Source: G020348385 sp964538085
GTDB taxonomy: Bacteria > Acidobacteriota > Aminicenantia > Aminicenantales > Aminicenantaceae
Assembly: GCA_964538085.1 (NCBI GenBank)
Contig: CAZIDF010000007.1
Location: 102,925 to 166,924, forward strand
DNA: 64,000 nucleotides
Direction of reading: 5' to 3'
In this document: positions 39,945-48,328 of the stretch, one piece after another
Layout of the letters: every line of letters begins with the position of its first letter
Position numbering within the stretch: the first letter of the stretch is position 1
Program-made: the position numbers and the translations under genes
The notes under the pieces: generated by a model
Databases searched by the model: none
What the model saw: the letters and a program-made list of their open reading frames with translations, nothing else
Told to the model about the DNA's origin: nothing

Positions 39945-40844
39945 TTGAGAACGTATCTGGATTGTTTCCCTTGCTTTTTTCGTCAGATCATCAACACTTC
40001 GCGGATGATGAGCTTAGATGAGCGATCGATCCGAGAAATCCTTTTAGCTTTTGGTCAACATCTCCCGCACATTCATGAAGAGGCCATTCCTCCTGAGATC
40101 GGGCGGGAAGCCTATCGTCATATATCCGAAAAAACCGGGATCCTGGATCCCTACGCCCAGCTCAAGAAAGAAAACACCCAAAAGGCCCTATCCCTGTATC
40201 CTCGATTCAAGGAAAGAGTCGCTGCTTCTCCAGATCGCCTAAAGATGGCCATCCGGATGGCCATTGCGGGAAACGTGATCGATTTTGGTGCCAACGCCGA
40301 TTTCGACCTCGATAAAGATCTGGATGTTCTTCTTTCCCAGCCATTGGCTGTCGACCACTATCCCGCCTTTTCCAAAGCTTTGCATAAGGCCCAAAAAATT
40401 CTTTATCTAGCCGACAATGCGGGAGAAACCGTGTTCGACCGTCTTTTAATCGAAGAGTTGGGAAAACCGGTGATATATGCTGTTCGGGAAAAACCCATCA
40501 TCAACGATGCCACCTATCAAGATGCAGAGGAAGCTGGACTAGCCAAAGTGGCAAAGATCGTCTCTTCCGGCACTGACGCTCCGGGTACGATCTTGAACCT
40601 GTGTTCAGAACATTTTTTAGAGATCTATCGGGCAGCTGACCTCATCATCAGCAAAGGACAGGGAAACTATGAGGGGCTTTCCGAAGAACACTGCCCCGTG
40701 TTTTTTCTTCTCAAGGCGAAGTGTGCTGTCATTGCCAGAGACATCGGCGTGAAAGAGGGGAGCTTGATACTGATGAAGTCCAATAAATATGATTTTCCAG
40801 AAAGGGAAAATCCGATTCCAATAGAGGAGGGACCTTATGGATAA
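39945..40844 (+). CDS. DUF89 (ARMT1-like) damage-control metal phosphatase
   Basis: A 299-residue cytosolic protein of the DUF89 family, metal-dependent phosphatases thought to remove damaged phosphometabolites. The opening LRTYLDCFPCFFRQ carries the CxxC seen in prokaryotic members. YLADNAGETVFDRLLIEEL is the family signature with the metal Asp and Asn, and ISKGQGNYEGLSE is the second. The start is TTG 39945, based on alignment to the usual M-x-TYLDC start; a longer frame upstream lies over the cupin gene. Its end overlaps the DUF362 start by 8 bp. Confidence 0.85.
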   Translation: MRTYLDCFPCFFRQIINTSRMMSLDERSIREILLAFGQHLPHIHEEAIPPEIGREAYRHISEKTGILDPYAQLKKENTQKALSLYPRFKERVAASPDRLKMAIRMAIAGNVIDFGANADFDLDKDLDVLLSQPLAVDHYPAFSKALHKAQKILYLADNAGETVFDRLLIEELGKPVIYAVREKPIINDATYQDAEEAGLAKVAKIVSSGTDAPGTILNLCSEHFLEIYRAADLIISKGQGNYEGLSEEHCPVFFLLKAKCAVIARDIGVKEGSLILMKSNKYDFPERENPIPIEEGPYG

Positions 40845-41784
40845 AAAAATCGGAAGAAGGGAATTTTTTAAAAAAAGCGCAAAAATCGGGCTTTCCGCAG
40901 CCGTCGGATACGGATTTATTTCCTGTTCTGGCGGAGAAAATATTTCATCGCCCGAAGAGACGAGAGTGGATATTGCCGCTGCCATGGGCAGTGATTTTTT
41001 TACCAGCACGGTGAAGGCGGTGGAAGGCATCGGTGGGATGAGCAAGTTCGTGTCCAAAGATGTGCGCGTAGCCATACTTCCCAACTCCCAGAGCCGGCAC
41101 CCTGGCGCTTTCACAAAACCTGGGGTCATTCAAGCCGTTGTGGAAATGTGCCAAAAAGCGGGGGCGGCTGAAGTCAATTGTCTGACCTGGCTAACGCCGG
41201 ATAACTGGGAGGCCAGTGGTTTGGATGTGGCGGTCAAAGAGGCCGGTGCGAATTTAAAGTTTATCGCAGCCGAGGAAGCGAACTTCAAAGTGGTTCCTGT
41301 CCAGGGTTGGAAGGTGCATCAAGAATTGATGATCATGAAGGAATTCTACAACAACGATGTTTTTATCGACACGCCGATCACCAAAGATCATGCCGGAAAC
41401 AAGTTCACCGGTACCATGAAAAACCTGATGGGCCTTAATTATCGTCCGAACAACAGGCTTTTTCACAAGGAGGATTGGACTACCAATCCCGAATCGATCC
41501 AGTTCCTCGACCAGTGTATCGTGGACCTGAACCAGGCGATCACGCCAACCCTCTGCGTTGTGGATGCCACGGAATTTATCACGACCAACGGTCCTTTCGG
41601 TCCGGGCGAAATCATCAAACCTCAAAAAGTTATCGCCGGAGTGGATAGGGTGGCCATCGATGCCTACTGCACGACACTGTGGGGTTTGACGGGTGAAGAT
41701 ATCTTCGCGATCAAGCTCGGGTTCGAACAGGGATTGGGAGAGATCGATCTCAACAAGGTGAATATCAAAGAAATCACGGTATGA
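40837..41784 (+). CDS. Tat-exported DUF362-domain protein
   Basis: A 315-residue protein with a twin-arginine signal: RREFFKKSAKIGLSAAVGYGFISC, the RR at residues 7-8. The C-terminal part (DNDVFIDTPITKDHAGNKFTGTMKNLMGLNY and VDRVAIDAYCTTLWGL) matches DUF362, a domain of unknown function often found next to ferredoxins. Here no ferredoxin cluster is present. The Cys at the end of the signal may be a lipid site. It is flanked by the DUF89 gene (8-bp overlap) and the DUF6599 gene (4-bp overlap), so it is co-translated with both. Confidence 0.83.
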   Translation: MDKKIGRREFFKKSAKIGLSAAVGYGFISCSGGENISSPEETRVDIAAAMGSDFFTSTVKAVEGIGGMSKFVSKDVRVAILPNSQSRHPGAFTKPGVIQAVVEMCQKAGAAEVNCLTWLTPDNWEASGLDVAVKEAGANLKFIAAEEANFKVVPVQGWKVHQELMIMKEFYNNDVFIDTPITKDHAGNKFTGTMKNLMGLNYRPNNRLFHKEDWTTNPESIQFLDQCIVDLNQAITPTLCVVDATEFITTNGPFGPGEIIKPQKVIAGVDRVAIDAYCTTLWGLTGEDIFAIKLGFEQGLGEIDLNKVNIKEITV

Positions 41785-42635
41785 TCATCAAGATCCTTTT
41801 ATCAGTTTTTCTCCTTTTGCCTCAGGTTGCACCACCATCTCAAGGAACGTTGGCGAAAGTTTTGCCCGAAGCCGGTGACGCTGAGGGCTGGATAAAACAC
41901 AGACCGATGCAGCACTATGCGGGGGACGCCCTGTATGAGTACATCGATGGCGGGGCAGAGATCTACCACGAATACGGGTTTGTCCAGGCGGCAGTCCAGG
42001 ATTATGTCAACGAAAAGGGGAAATCAGTTTCTGTCGAGGTCTTCGAGATGGCATCGCCAGCCAGCGCTTATGGAATGTACACGTTCAAGACAAACTCCAA
42101 AGGAAAATGGATTTCGGTCGGAACGGATGCCCAGCTCGCCGATTATTACATGAATTTTTGGAAAGGGGCCTTTCTTGTCACCCTCACCGGATTTGATGAA
42201 ACCGAAGAAACGCAGGAAGGATTGCTTCTCATCGCCAAGAGCGTTGTTTCCAAGATTCCGTCCGGGGGAGAAAAACCCCACATCGTTTCCTTTTTGCCGG
42301 GAGAAGACCTGAAGGACCAGAGCGTCAAGTATTTCAAGGGATATCTCGGATTGCGCAACAGCCATCCCTTTTTTAGCCTGGGTATTCTGGGGTATAAGGA
42401 AGGGATCAAGGGCGATTATTCTGGAGGGTTCAGTTTTTTTCTTTTTCGATTCGAGGGAGAAAAGGAATCCCAGAAGGTCTCCCAGTCGATGGAAGGCCAA
42501 AAAGACCAAAGGGGACGGAGTTTGTTCATGGCCACTCAGGGCAAATATTTGATGATGGTGTTGGGGGCTGCGGATCAGGTTGAGGCGGACCAAGTTTTCG
42601 ACAGAGCGAGAAAAATGATACGTCAGTACGATTAA
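41781..42635 (+). CDS. DUF6599-family secreted protein
   Basis: A 284-residue protein with a short Sec signal (MIIKILLSVFLLLPQVAPPSQG). The motif GDALYEYIDGGAEIYHEYGFVQAAVQDYVN and the downstream EVFEMASPASAYGMYTF are the pattern I associate with DUF6599, a family of unknown function. No catalytic motif is evident. It overlaps the DUF362 gene by 4 bp. The pairing suggests that both work outside the cytoplasmic membrane. Confidence 0.75.
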   Translation: MIIKILLSVFLLLPQVAPPSQGTLAKVLPEAGDAEGWIKHRPMQHYAGDALYEYIDGGAEIYHEYGFVQAAVQDYVNEKGKSVSVEVFEMASPASAYGMYTFKTNSKGKWISVGTDAQLADYYMNFWKGAFLVTLTGFDETEETQEGLLLIAKSVVSKIPSGGEKPHIVSFLPGEDLKDQSVKYFKGYLGLRNSHPFFSLGILGYKEGIKGDYSGGFSFFLFRFEGEKESQKVSQSMEGQKDQRGRSLFMATQGKYLMMVLGAADQVEADQVFDRARKMIRQYD

Positions 42636-42649
42636 AGATTTGTTTTAGT

Positions 42650-42678
42650 TTGACAGCCCGATCGGTCGGGAATAAAAT
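42650..42678 (+). promoter_or_regulatory. Sigma70-type promoter
   Basis: A perfect TTGACA (42650-42655), 17-bp spacer and TAAAAT (42673-42678), 29 bp before ATG 42707. Confidence 0.7.
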
Positions 42679-42706
42679 GATCCCCATTGGAGGTTAGGAG
42701 AATCAT

Positions 42707-44026
42707 ATGGAAAATATGTCACAAAAATCCGATCAGGTAACGAGAAGAGAGTTTGTCAAATATTTTGTTGCAGGCTCGGCCCTCTCTCTTGCGGCCCTCA
42801 GCGAACTGAATGCATCGGTCTACCAGAGCATCACTTCTTTGAATCAGAAGTTTATCCAGGATGAATCCCCCGACGGGGTTTATTGGGACGAACTGAGAAA
42901 ACACTTCCTTTTTGAAGAAGGGGTGATCATGATGAACAACGGGACGGTCGGTCCGATGCCCAAACCCGTGTTCAACACCCTGATCCGAAGTTTCAAGGTC
43001 CAGTGCACCAATCCCTTCGATACCTATAATTTCATCCCGAGGAAAATAGAAGAAGTGAGAGGCAAGCTGGCGGCGTTTATCGGCGCATCGGTCGATGAAG
43101 TCGTGATCACCAGAAACACCACTGAGGGGATGAATTTTGTGGCCAGCGGATTGGATCTGGGCCCTGGAGATGAAGTCATCCTTTCCACCATGGAGCATCC
43201 AGGTGGAACACATCCCTGGCTTATGAAGGCAAAAAGATACGGGATCACGATAAAAGAGGTGCCCATCGGCCTGCCTCCCAAAAGTGTGGATGAATTTGTC
43301 CGGGCGTTCGAGGAGAAGATCACAGCCAACACCAAGATCATCAGCGTCAGCCACACGGTGTATATTTCAGGCCTGATTTCACCTCTCAAAGAGCTCTCCA
43401 AAATGGCCCGCCAGAAAGGGGTGCTTGTGCTTGCAGACAGCGCGCATGGGATCGGAATGCTGGATCTGAACATGGAAGAACTGGGGATCGATTTTTTTGC
43501 CACCAGTCCTTACAAATGGATGGGAGCACCGACCGGCGTGGGCGTGCTTTATGTGCGGAAGGATGTGCAAGACAAGCTCTGGCCCACGATCGCCTCTTCC
43601 GGATGGGACACGTACAAAAATGCGATGAAATTCGAAACCCTCAGCCAGAGAGCGGATGCCCTCACGATCGCTTTGGGAGAGGCCGTCGATTTCCAGAATA
43701 TCATCGGTAAACAAAAGGTGGAAAAGAGGATCAAAGCGCTTGCGGGCTACCTAAAAAGTAAGCTAAAAACTATCCCGGGAGTTCGATTGCACACCTCTGA
43801 AGATCCTTATATCTCCGGGGGATTGACCGCCTTTTCAATCGAAGGTGTAGAACTGCTGAGAATCGTTGAGTTTGTCCGGGATAAATACAACATCGTCATC
43901 CGGACTGTCGGGAGCAAAGAAAAGGGCACATACGGAATCCGCGTTTCCACACCCATCTATGTCACCTATAAACATGTGGACATGCTTCTGGAGGGGATTC
44001 AACACCTGGCCAGTCGCAGGGGCTAG
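42707..44026 (+). CDS. Tat-exported class V aminotransferase-like PLP enzyme (isopenicillin N epimerase type)
   Basis: A 439-residue fold-type I PLP enzyme. A twin-arginine signal is at residues 12-18 (TRREFVK) with a hydrophobic core to ~32. The cofactor Asp and His are in LADSAHGIG (D244, H247) and the Schiff-base Lys270 in TSPYKWMGAPTGVG. RNTTEGMNFVASG binds the phosphate. Export of a folded PLP protein fits Tat. Relatives act as epimerases, desulfurases or lyases; the substrate is unknown. GGAGGTTAGGAG precedes the ATG. It has its own promoter, though it lies in line with the DUF362/DUF6599 genes. Confidence 0.88.
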   Translation: MENMSQKSDQVTRREFVKYFVAGSALSLAALSELNASVYQSITSLNQKFIQDESPDGVYWDELRKHFLFEEGVIMMNNGTVGPMPKPVFNTLIRSFKVQCTNPFDTYNFIPRKIEEVRGKLAAFIGASVDEVVITRNTTEGMNFVASGLDLGPGDEVILSTMEHPGGTHPWLMKAKRYGITIKEVPIGLPPKSVDEFVRAFEEKITANTKIISVSHTVYISGLISPLKELSKMARQKGVLVLADSAHGIGMLDLNMEELGIDFFATSPYKWMGAPTGVGVLYVRKDVQDKLWPTIASSGWDTYKNAMKFETLSQRADALTIALGEAVDFQNIIGKQKVEKRIKALAGYLKSKLKTIPGVRLHTSEDPYISGGLTAFSIEGVELLRIVEFVRDKYNIVIRTVGSKEKGTYGIRVSTPIYVTYKHVDMLLEGIQHLASRRG

Positions 44027-44781
44027 AATATTTCGGCCAGAAATCCCGCTTTTTTGACCCGCTCTTTAATCTGGGAGAGATCTTTCTTTGTCGCAGGCTT
44101 GAGCTTTTTGTCCGGGTAGTCCCGGTTTAGCGTATACAGTTGAACGGCCTGCGGGTTTATTCTTTTCAGCCTTTCTATCCACTCATCGATGTTTTTTATA
44201 TCCAGGTTTCCCGTCTCTCCTGATGAAAAGAGCGCCTGGATGATGACATCCTCCAGCTCGGAAAGTCCCCGTGTGATTTTTTCCAGATCGATGCCGGGGC
44301 ATGGTTGATTGTACCTTTGAAATACCTGAGGGGAACCGCAGTCGAGCTTCATGATGCGCACGTCCAGTTTGGCGAGACTTTGTCTGGTCAGTTCTTCGGA
44401 AACCAATGCAGAGTTGGAAAGAACGGCCGACTTCGCTGAGGGGGCGAGCCTGTCGCGAATCGCATTGAGCTCGTCGACAATCCCGTCGAAATCGGGATGC
44501 AGGGTAGGCTCTCCATTTCCTGAAAATGTGATGTAGGCCGGGGGCTTTTCCATCCTGATCAGAGCTTCTTCCAAGGTCAGTTTGACGGCATCCCTGTCGG
44601 GAAGGATTAGGGTGGCAGGCACTGTCGAGGCATAACAATCTGTCCTTCCGTACTGGCAGTACACGCAGTCGAAGGGGCAGGCTTTTTTTTTCGACGGCAA
44701 GATGTTTATGCCGAGAGACCGGCCCAACCGCCTGGAATCAACAGGCCCGTATATGATTTCCGCTTTTGGCTCAAGCAACAT
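44023..44781 (-). CDS. Radical SAM protein (COG0731-like)
   Basis: A 252-residue radical SAM enzyme with C35-x3-C39-x2-C42 (ACPFDCVYCQYG). The opening IIYGPVDSRRLGRSLGINILP and the ITFSGNGEPTLHPDF motif mark the branch annotated as Fe-S oxidoreductase, related in the core to TYW1. The reaction is unknown. AAAGGAGGG before ATG 44781 fixes the start. It overlaps the MocR gene end by 11 bp, so it is downstream in the same transcript, and its 3' end meets the convergent PLP-enzyme gene. Confidence 0.85.
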   Translation of the reverse strand: MLLEPKAEIIYGPVDSRRLGRSLGINILPSKKKACPFDCVYCQYGRTDCYASTVPATLILPDRDAVKLTLEEALIRMEKPPAYITFSGNGEPTLHPDFDGIVDELNAIRDRLAPSAKSAVLSNSALVSEELTRQSLAKLDVRIMKLDCGSPQVFQRYNQPCPGIDLEKITRGLSELEDVIIQALFSSGETGNLDIKNIDEWIERLKRINPQAVQLYTLNRDYPDKKLKPATKKDLSQIKERVKKAGFLAEIF

Positions 44782-46264
44782 GCGGCCCTCCTTTTTCCAA
44801 AGCATGGAGGGCCTTGCCCAGCCGGGAAAATCCCTCCTTGATTTCCTCTTCGTTTCGTTTCGCGATAGACAACCGAAAATAGGCAGAGCGTTTCCTATCC
44901 GGGAAATAATAACTTCCGGGTGAGACAATGACGCCGAATTTTGCCAGGTGGCGATGGAGTCGCTCATCCTCCCATTGCTTCCGGAGTTTCACCCATAGGG
45001 TGTACCCGCCAGAGGGACGGGTCCATTGGACGGTCGGCGGAAAGCATGCATCCATGGTTTGTAAGGCTATCTGCATGCGCTTGCGAAAGGCCCGGTGCAT
45101 CCTCTTCAATTGCCGGTCATAGTATCCCCTCTTTAAAAATTCGTTCAAAACGATCTGAACGAGCTTGCTGCTACCCAAGTCAGAAAATCTTTTGATCGCG
45201 GTGAGTCTGGAAATGCATTCTTGATCTGCCGTTACCCAACCGATCCTCAATCCTGGAAACAGGGCTTTCGAAAATGTCCCAAGATAGATGACGATATTTT
45301 TCTCATCGATGGATTTAATCGGCAGCGGGACTTTACCGAAATATTTCATGTCTTCTTCGAATCCGTCTTCCACGATCGGAACTCGATGTTTGAGACAGAT
45401 GTTGAGAAGCCTTTCCCGGTGGAGATGGGAGGTTGTGATCCCGGTCGGATTCTGAAAGTTGGGTATGGTGTAGACGAAATTCACGTTTTCTTCAGCAAGG
45501 GACCTTTCCAGAAAATCAAGATCCATTCCTTCGGCATTCATCGGGATTTCCATCGTGTTCACTCCGTTGAATTTCAAAAGCGGGAGGATGGCCGCGTAAG
45601 TAGGCGATTCGATAGCGACTCGTTTTCCCTTCCTGGCCATCATGCGGATGATCATATCGATGGCTTGCTGAGCGCCGCTGGTGATCAAAATTTCTTTTTC
45701 GGAAACCGATATGCCGTGAAGACGCAAACGCTTGGCGATCTGGCGGCGAAGAGGAAGATAGCCCATGTGGTTGCCATACTGGAGGGAAACGGCTCCATAA
45801 TCGTGAAGGACATGATTGATGCATCTGCGGAACTCGGTCATCGGATACAACCGGGGATCTAGGTCCAGCTCGGATATGTTGATGGCATCCTTGCGGGGAG
45901 AAGGATGTTTTAAGCGTTCGGGAGAATACCGGAGAAAGATTTGATGGATAGCCTTGGCATCATCTGTGGAAGCCTTTTTCCATGAAATCGCGCTGATGCG
46001 ATCCGTCGTGTATTCCACCTCCTTTTTTCGCTTTTGCACACGATGATAGGAACCCTGTTTGCTGGAGAGGTAGCCAAGGGCTTGAAGCTCCTCGTAGGCC
46101 CGGGCCACTGTCGAGCGATTGACTCCCAGTTTTTTGGCCAAGTTCCTCGTCGAGGGAATGGATTCGCCGACTTCGAGTGCTCCTCGATCGATCAGATCTT
46201 TTATTCCTTCGATGAGCTGTTCGTACAGAGGTTTTGCATGTTTGCGGTCGATACTTAACAGCAT
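44771..46264 (-). CDS. MocR-family transcriptional regulator (GntR HTH fused to aminotransferase domain)
   Basis: A 497-residue regulator. Residues ~1-70 are a GntR winged helix (KPLYEQLIEGIKDLI, STRNLAKKLGVNRSTVARAYEELQALGYL). A ~50-residue linker leads to a fold-type I aminotransferase domain, with Lys in GTFSKALFPGLRIGW that would bind PLP. Such proteins sense PLP or amino acids. It is divergent from pgsB and has a consensus promoter overlapped by a dyad, so it may regulate itself, the pgs genes or both. pdxJ lies elsewhere in this window, 10 kb away. Confidence 0.9.
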   Translation of the reverse strand: MLLSIDRKHAKPLYEQLIEGIKDLIDRGALEVGESIPSTRNLAKKLGVNRSTVARAYEELQALGYLSSKQGSYHRVQKRKKEVEYTTDRISAISWKKASTDDAKAIHQIFLRYSPERLKHPSPRKDAINISELDLDPRLYPMTEFRRCINHVLHDYGAVSLQYGNHMGYLPLRRQIAKRLRLHGISVSEKEILITSGAQQAIDMIIRMMARKGKRVAIESPTYAAILPLLKFNGVNTMEIPMNAEGMDLDFLERSLAEENVNFVYTIPNFQNPTGITTSHLHRERLLNICLKHRVPIVEDGFEEDMKYFGKVPLPIKSIDEKNIVIYLGTFSKALFPGLRIGWVTADQECISRLTAIKRFSDLGSSKLVQIVLNEFLKRGYYDRQLKRMHRAFRKRMQIALQTMDACFPPTVQWTRPSGGYTLWVKLRKQWEDERLHRHLAKFGVIVSPGSYYFPDRKRSAYFRLSIAKRNEEEIKEGFSRLGKALHALEKGGPHVA

Positions 46265-46363
46265 GTGTCACTCCTATTCAACGATCACGGCCTTCGCGCC
46301 ACCTGAATGCCGGGCGAAGCGGACCAGCCTTTCTAAAGAATAATCCAGTTCGTGACCGATTCG

Positions 46364-46392
46364 AATATAGGATAATAATTGGCATACGTCAA
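46364..46392 (-). promoter_or_regulatory. Sigma70-type promoter of the MocR gene
   Basis: Minus strand: TTGACG (46392-46387), 17-bp spacer, TATATT (46369-46364), with a ~95-nt leader to the start codon. Confidence 0.55.
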
Positions 46393-46401
46393 CAGCCAAT
46401 T
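46377..46401. promoter_or_regulatory. Operator-like dyad in the mocR-pgsB intergenic region
   Basis: AATTGGC (46377-46383) and GCCAATT (46395-46401) form a perfect inverted repeat with 11 bp between. One half lies in the -10/-35 spacer of the mocR promoter and the other just beyond its -35. MocR proteins bind such paired half-sites in their own promoters. Confidence 0.5.
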
Positions 46402-46523
46402 AATTGAAAATATAAACCATCCAATATTAAACGTCATTTCATTCCTTGCAATTGTCCGTCCGATTGAAATAAACTGCAAAGAGTCTTTTTGGGTGCGATT
46501 CTGGATCGGTTCGGAGGACGGCT

Positions 46524-47723
46524 ATAAGAGAATTTCTCGTCACTGGCGTATGCGTTTCTGTTTACCTGATCTATTTGGTCGTGGAACGCGCGCTTCTCGA
46601 GATCAGGATCAGTCAGATCCCCTTGCGGATCTGTGTGACAGGCACCAGGGGAAAATCCAGTGTTGTCCGGCTCATCGCTGCATGTCTGAGAGATTCACGC
46701 ATGCTGGTGATGGCAAAAACCACAGGCTCGAAACCCTGTTTGATATTTCCCGATGGAAGCGAGAGCGAGATCAGGCGCCGGGGAATTCCCACGATCTTGG
46801 AGGGGAAAAAAATCCTGAAGACCGCCTCCCAAGCCGGTATCCATGCCGTTGTATTGGAGATGATGAGCATCCGTCCCGAATCACTCCATTCAGAATCTAT
46901 CCAAATGATAAAGCCCCATATCCTGGTCATCACCAATGTCCGCATGGATCACGTGGACCAGATGGGGAAAACGCGAGAAGAGATCGCCCGGTGTTTTGCG
47001 TCAGCGATCCCGGAAAAAAGCGTCCTCGTCATTCCTGAGGAGGAATTTTATCCGGTCTTTCAAAAAAAAGCCGAAAAAACCAAGTCGAGGATGATTCTTG
47101 TGCCGCAAAAGTTGCCGGCCGGCACCGCTGGGACTGAAGATGAGATCCCAGTTTCCGAATTTCTGCTGAATCTCAGGATTTCCCTGGCTGTGGTCGAATT
47201 TTTAGGGAAAGACAAGGATAAAGCCTACCATGCAGCAAAAGGAGCCATTCCCGATTCCGGCAGTCTGAAAGTCTGGAAGGCAAAAGGAGAATCCCTTGTG
47301 AACGGATGGTATTTTGTCAGTGCGTTTGCTGCCAATGATCCAGAGACGACCAAGCATGTGTTGGCCAAGATGAAAAAACGAGGCTTATTTGAAGGGAGAA
47401 AAATAATCGGGCTTCTCAACCTCCGTAAAGACAGGGGGAGCCGCACCATGCAGTGGTTCGATGCTCTCCAGGGAGAGGGAGGCGATGTGTTCGACCGGTT
47501 GGTTTTTGTCGGAGAGCATGCTCTGGCTTTAAGGGCCAAACTCAAAGGACGCTCAAAACCGGAGATCACGGTGGTCAAGGGGAAAAAACCTGAGGACCTG
47601 ATCGAACAGATCGCTATCCTGGAGAAGGAGGAATCTGTTGTTTTTGGGATGGGCAACATGGGAGGCATGGGGAGCCTGCTGGTCGAATATTGGGAAAGGA
47701 TCGGAGATCGGCATGACGTATGA
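46524..47723 (+). CDS. pgsB: Poly-gamma-glutamate synthase subunit PgsB/CapB
   Basis: About 399 residues. It is a membrane-linked ATP-dependent amide ligase of the Mur-ligase type, joining glutamates through the gamma-carboxyl. The N-terminal helix (FLVTGVCVSVYLIYLV) is typical and is followed by P-loop TGTRGKSS and the DHVDQMGKTREEIA segment. The frame has no ATG, GTG or TTG before this helix. GGAGG at 46513-46517 lies six bases before an ATA codon (46524), so an AUA start is proposed. TTG 46575 would remove most of the helix. The gene overlaps pgsC by 11 bp. The polymer could be exported or surface-bound. Confidence 0.85.
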   Translation: MREFLVTGVCVSVYLIYLVVERALLEIRISQIPLRICVTGTRGKSSVVRLIAACLRDSRMLVMAKTTGSKPCLIFPDGSESEIRRRGIPTILEGKKILKTASQAGIHAVVLEMMSIRPESLHSESIQMIKPHILVITNVRMDHVDQMGKTREEIARCFASAIPEKSVLVIPEEEFYPVFQKKAEKTKSRMILVPQKLPAGTAGTEDEIPVSEFLLNLRISLAVVEFLGKDKDKAYHAAKGAIPDSGSLKVWKAKGESLVNGWYFVSAFAANDPETTKHVLAKMKKRGLFEGRKIIGLLNLRKDRGSRTMQWFDALQGEGGDVFDRLVFVGEHALALRAKLKGRSKPEITVVKGKKPEDLIEQIAILEKEESVVFGMGNMGGMGSLLVEYWERIGDRHDV

Positions 47724-48150
47724 AACGTTTTTTGTCGGGCTCATTCTAGCCCTTCTCTATGTTGAAATCATGGAGATTTATCCCGGTGGCATAATCGTTC
47801 CTGCCTACATAGCCCTGCATCTCGACCAGCCTTTGCGCGTCGTGGCAACCCTTTTGATCGCCTTCTTGAGCCTATTGACCTACAGACTCCTTTCCCGGTT
47901 TTTTATTCTTTTCGGAAGGAGACGGTTTGTGATGATTCTTCTCCTTGGGGCTCTTTGGGGGCAGCTGTGGTTTATTCTCGCCCCTCACATGTTTTCAGGA
48001 ACCACGGAGCTTCGTATGATCGGGTGGGTCATCCCGGGACTTCTGGCCAATAATTGCGAGAAACAGCGATTGATCCCAACCCTGGCCTCCCTGTTTACGG
48101 TTGCGGTGGCTACCTATTTTTTGGTTCGTCTTCTAACCAGATTATTCTGA
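47713..48150 (+). CDS. pgsC: Poly-gamma-glutamate synthesis membrane protein PgsC/CapC
   Basis: A 145-residue integral membrane protein with four to five helices that pairs with PgsB to polymerise and move the chain. The opening FFVGLILALLYVEIMEIYPGGIIVPAYIALHLDQP is the well-known PgsC pattern. ATG 47713 lies inside the pgsB end. A dispersed repeat copy follows its stop, overlapping its last codons, and the assembly gap begins 59 bp later. Confidence 0.9.
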   Translation: MTYETFFVGLILALLYVEIMEIYPGGIIVPAYIALHLDQPLRVVATLLIAFLSLLTYRLLSRFFILFGRRRFVMILLLGALWGQLWFILAPHMFSGTTELRMIGWVIPGLLANNCEKQRLIPTLASLFTVAVATYFLVRLLTRLF

Positions 48151-48170
48151 ATTATTTATAAAAAATGCCG
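48148..48170 (-). repeat. Dispersed repeat, inverted copy before the assembly gap
   Basis: TGAATTATTTATAAAAAATGCC is the reverse complement of the 23-bp core at 12871 and 13086, with one difference. It overlaps the pgsC stop codon region. Confidence 0.75.
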
Positions 48171-48190
48171 TTACTTAATTTTTCAGCAAT

Positions 48191-48209
48191 ATCAGGAAAT
48201 TATCCTGAT
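48191..48209 (+). repeat. Hairpin directly before the gap
   Basis: ATCAGGA-AATTA-TCCTGAT forms a perfect 7-bp stem. It is cut off from whatever follows by the run of N. Confidence 0.5.
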
Positions 48210-48309
48210 NNNNNNNNNNNNNNNNNNNNNNNNNNNNNNNNNNNNNNNNNNNNNNNNNNNNNNNNNNNNNNNNNNNNNNNNNNNNNNNNNNNNNNNNNNN
48301 NNNNNNNNN
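48210..48309. other. Assembly gap (100 N)
   Basis: Exactly 100 N, the usual placeholder for a scaffold join of unknown length. Repeat sequence abuts it on the left and a 12-bp match to the repeat core (TATAAAAAATGC, 48321-48332) follows on the right, so a repeat is the likely cause. Confidence 0.95.
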
Positions 48310-48328
48310 GTCAATTTTTGTATAAAAA

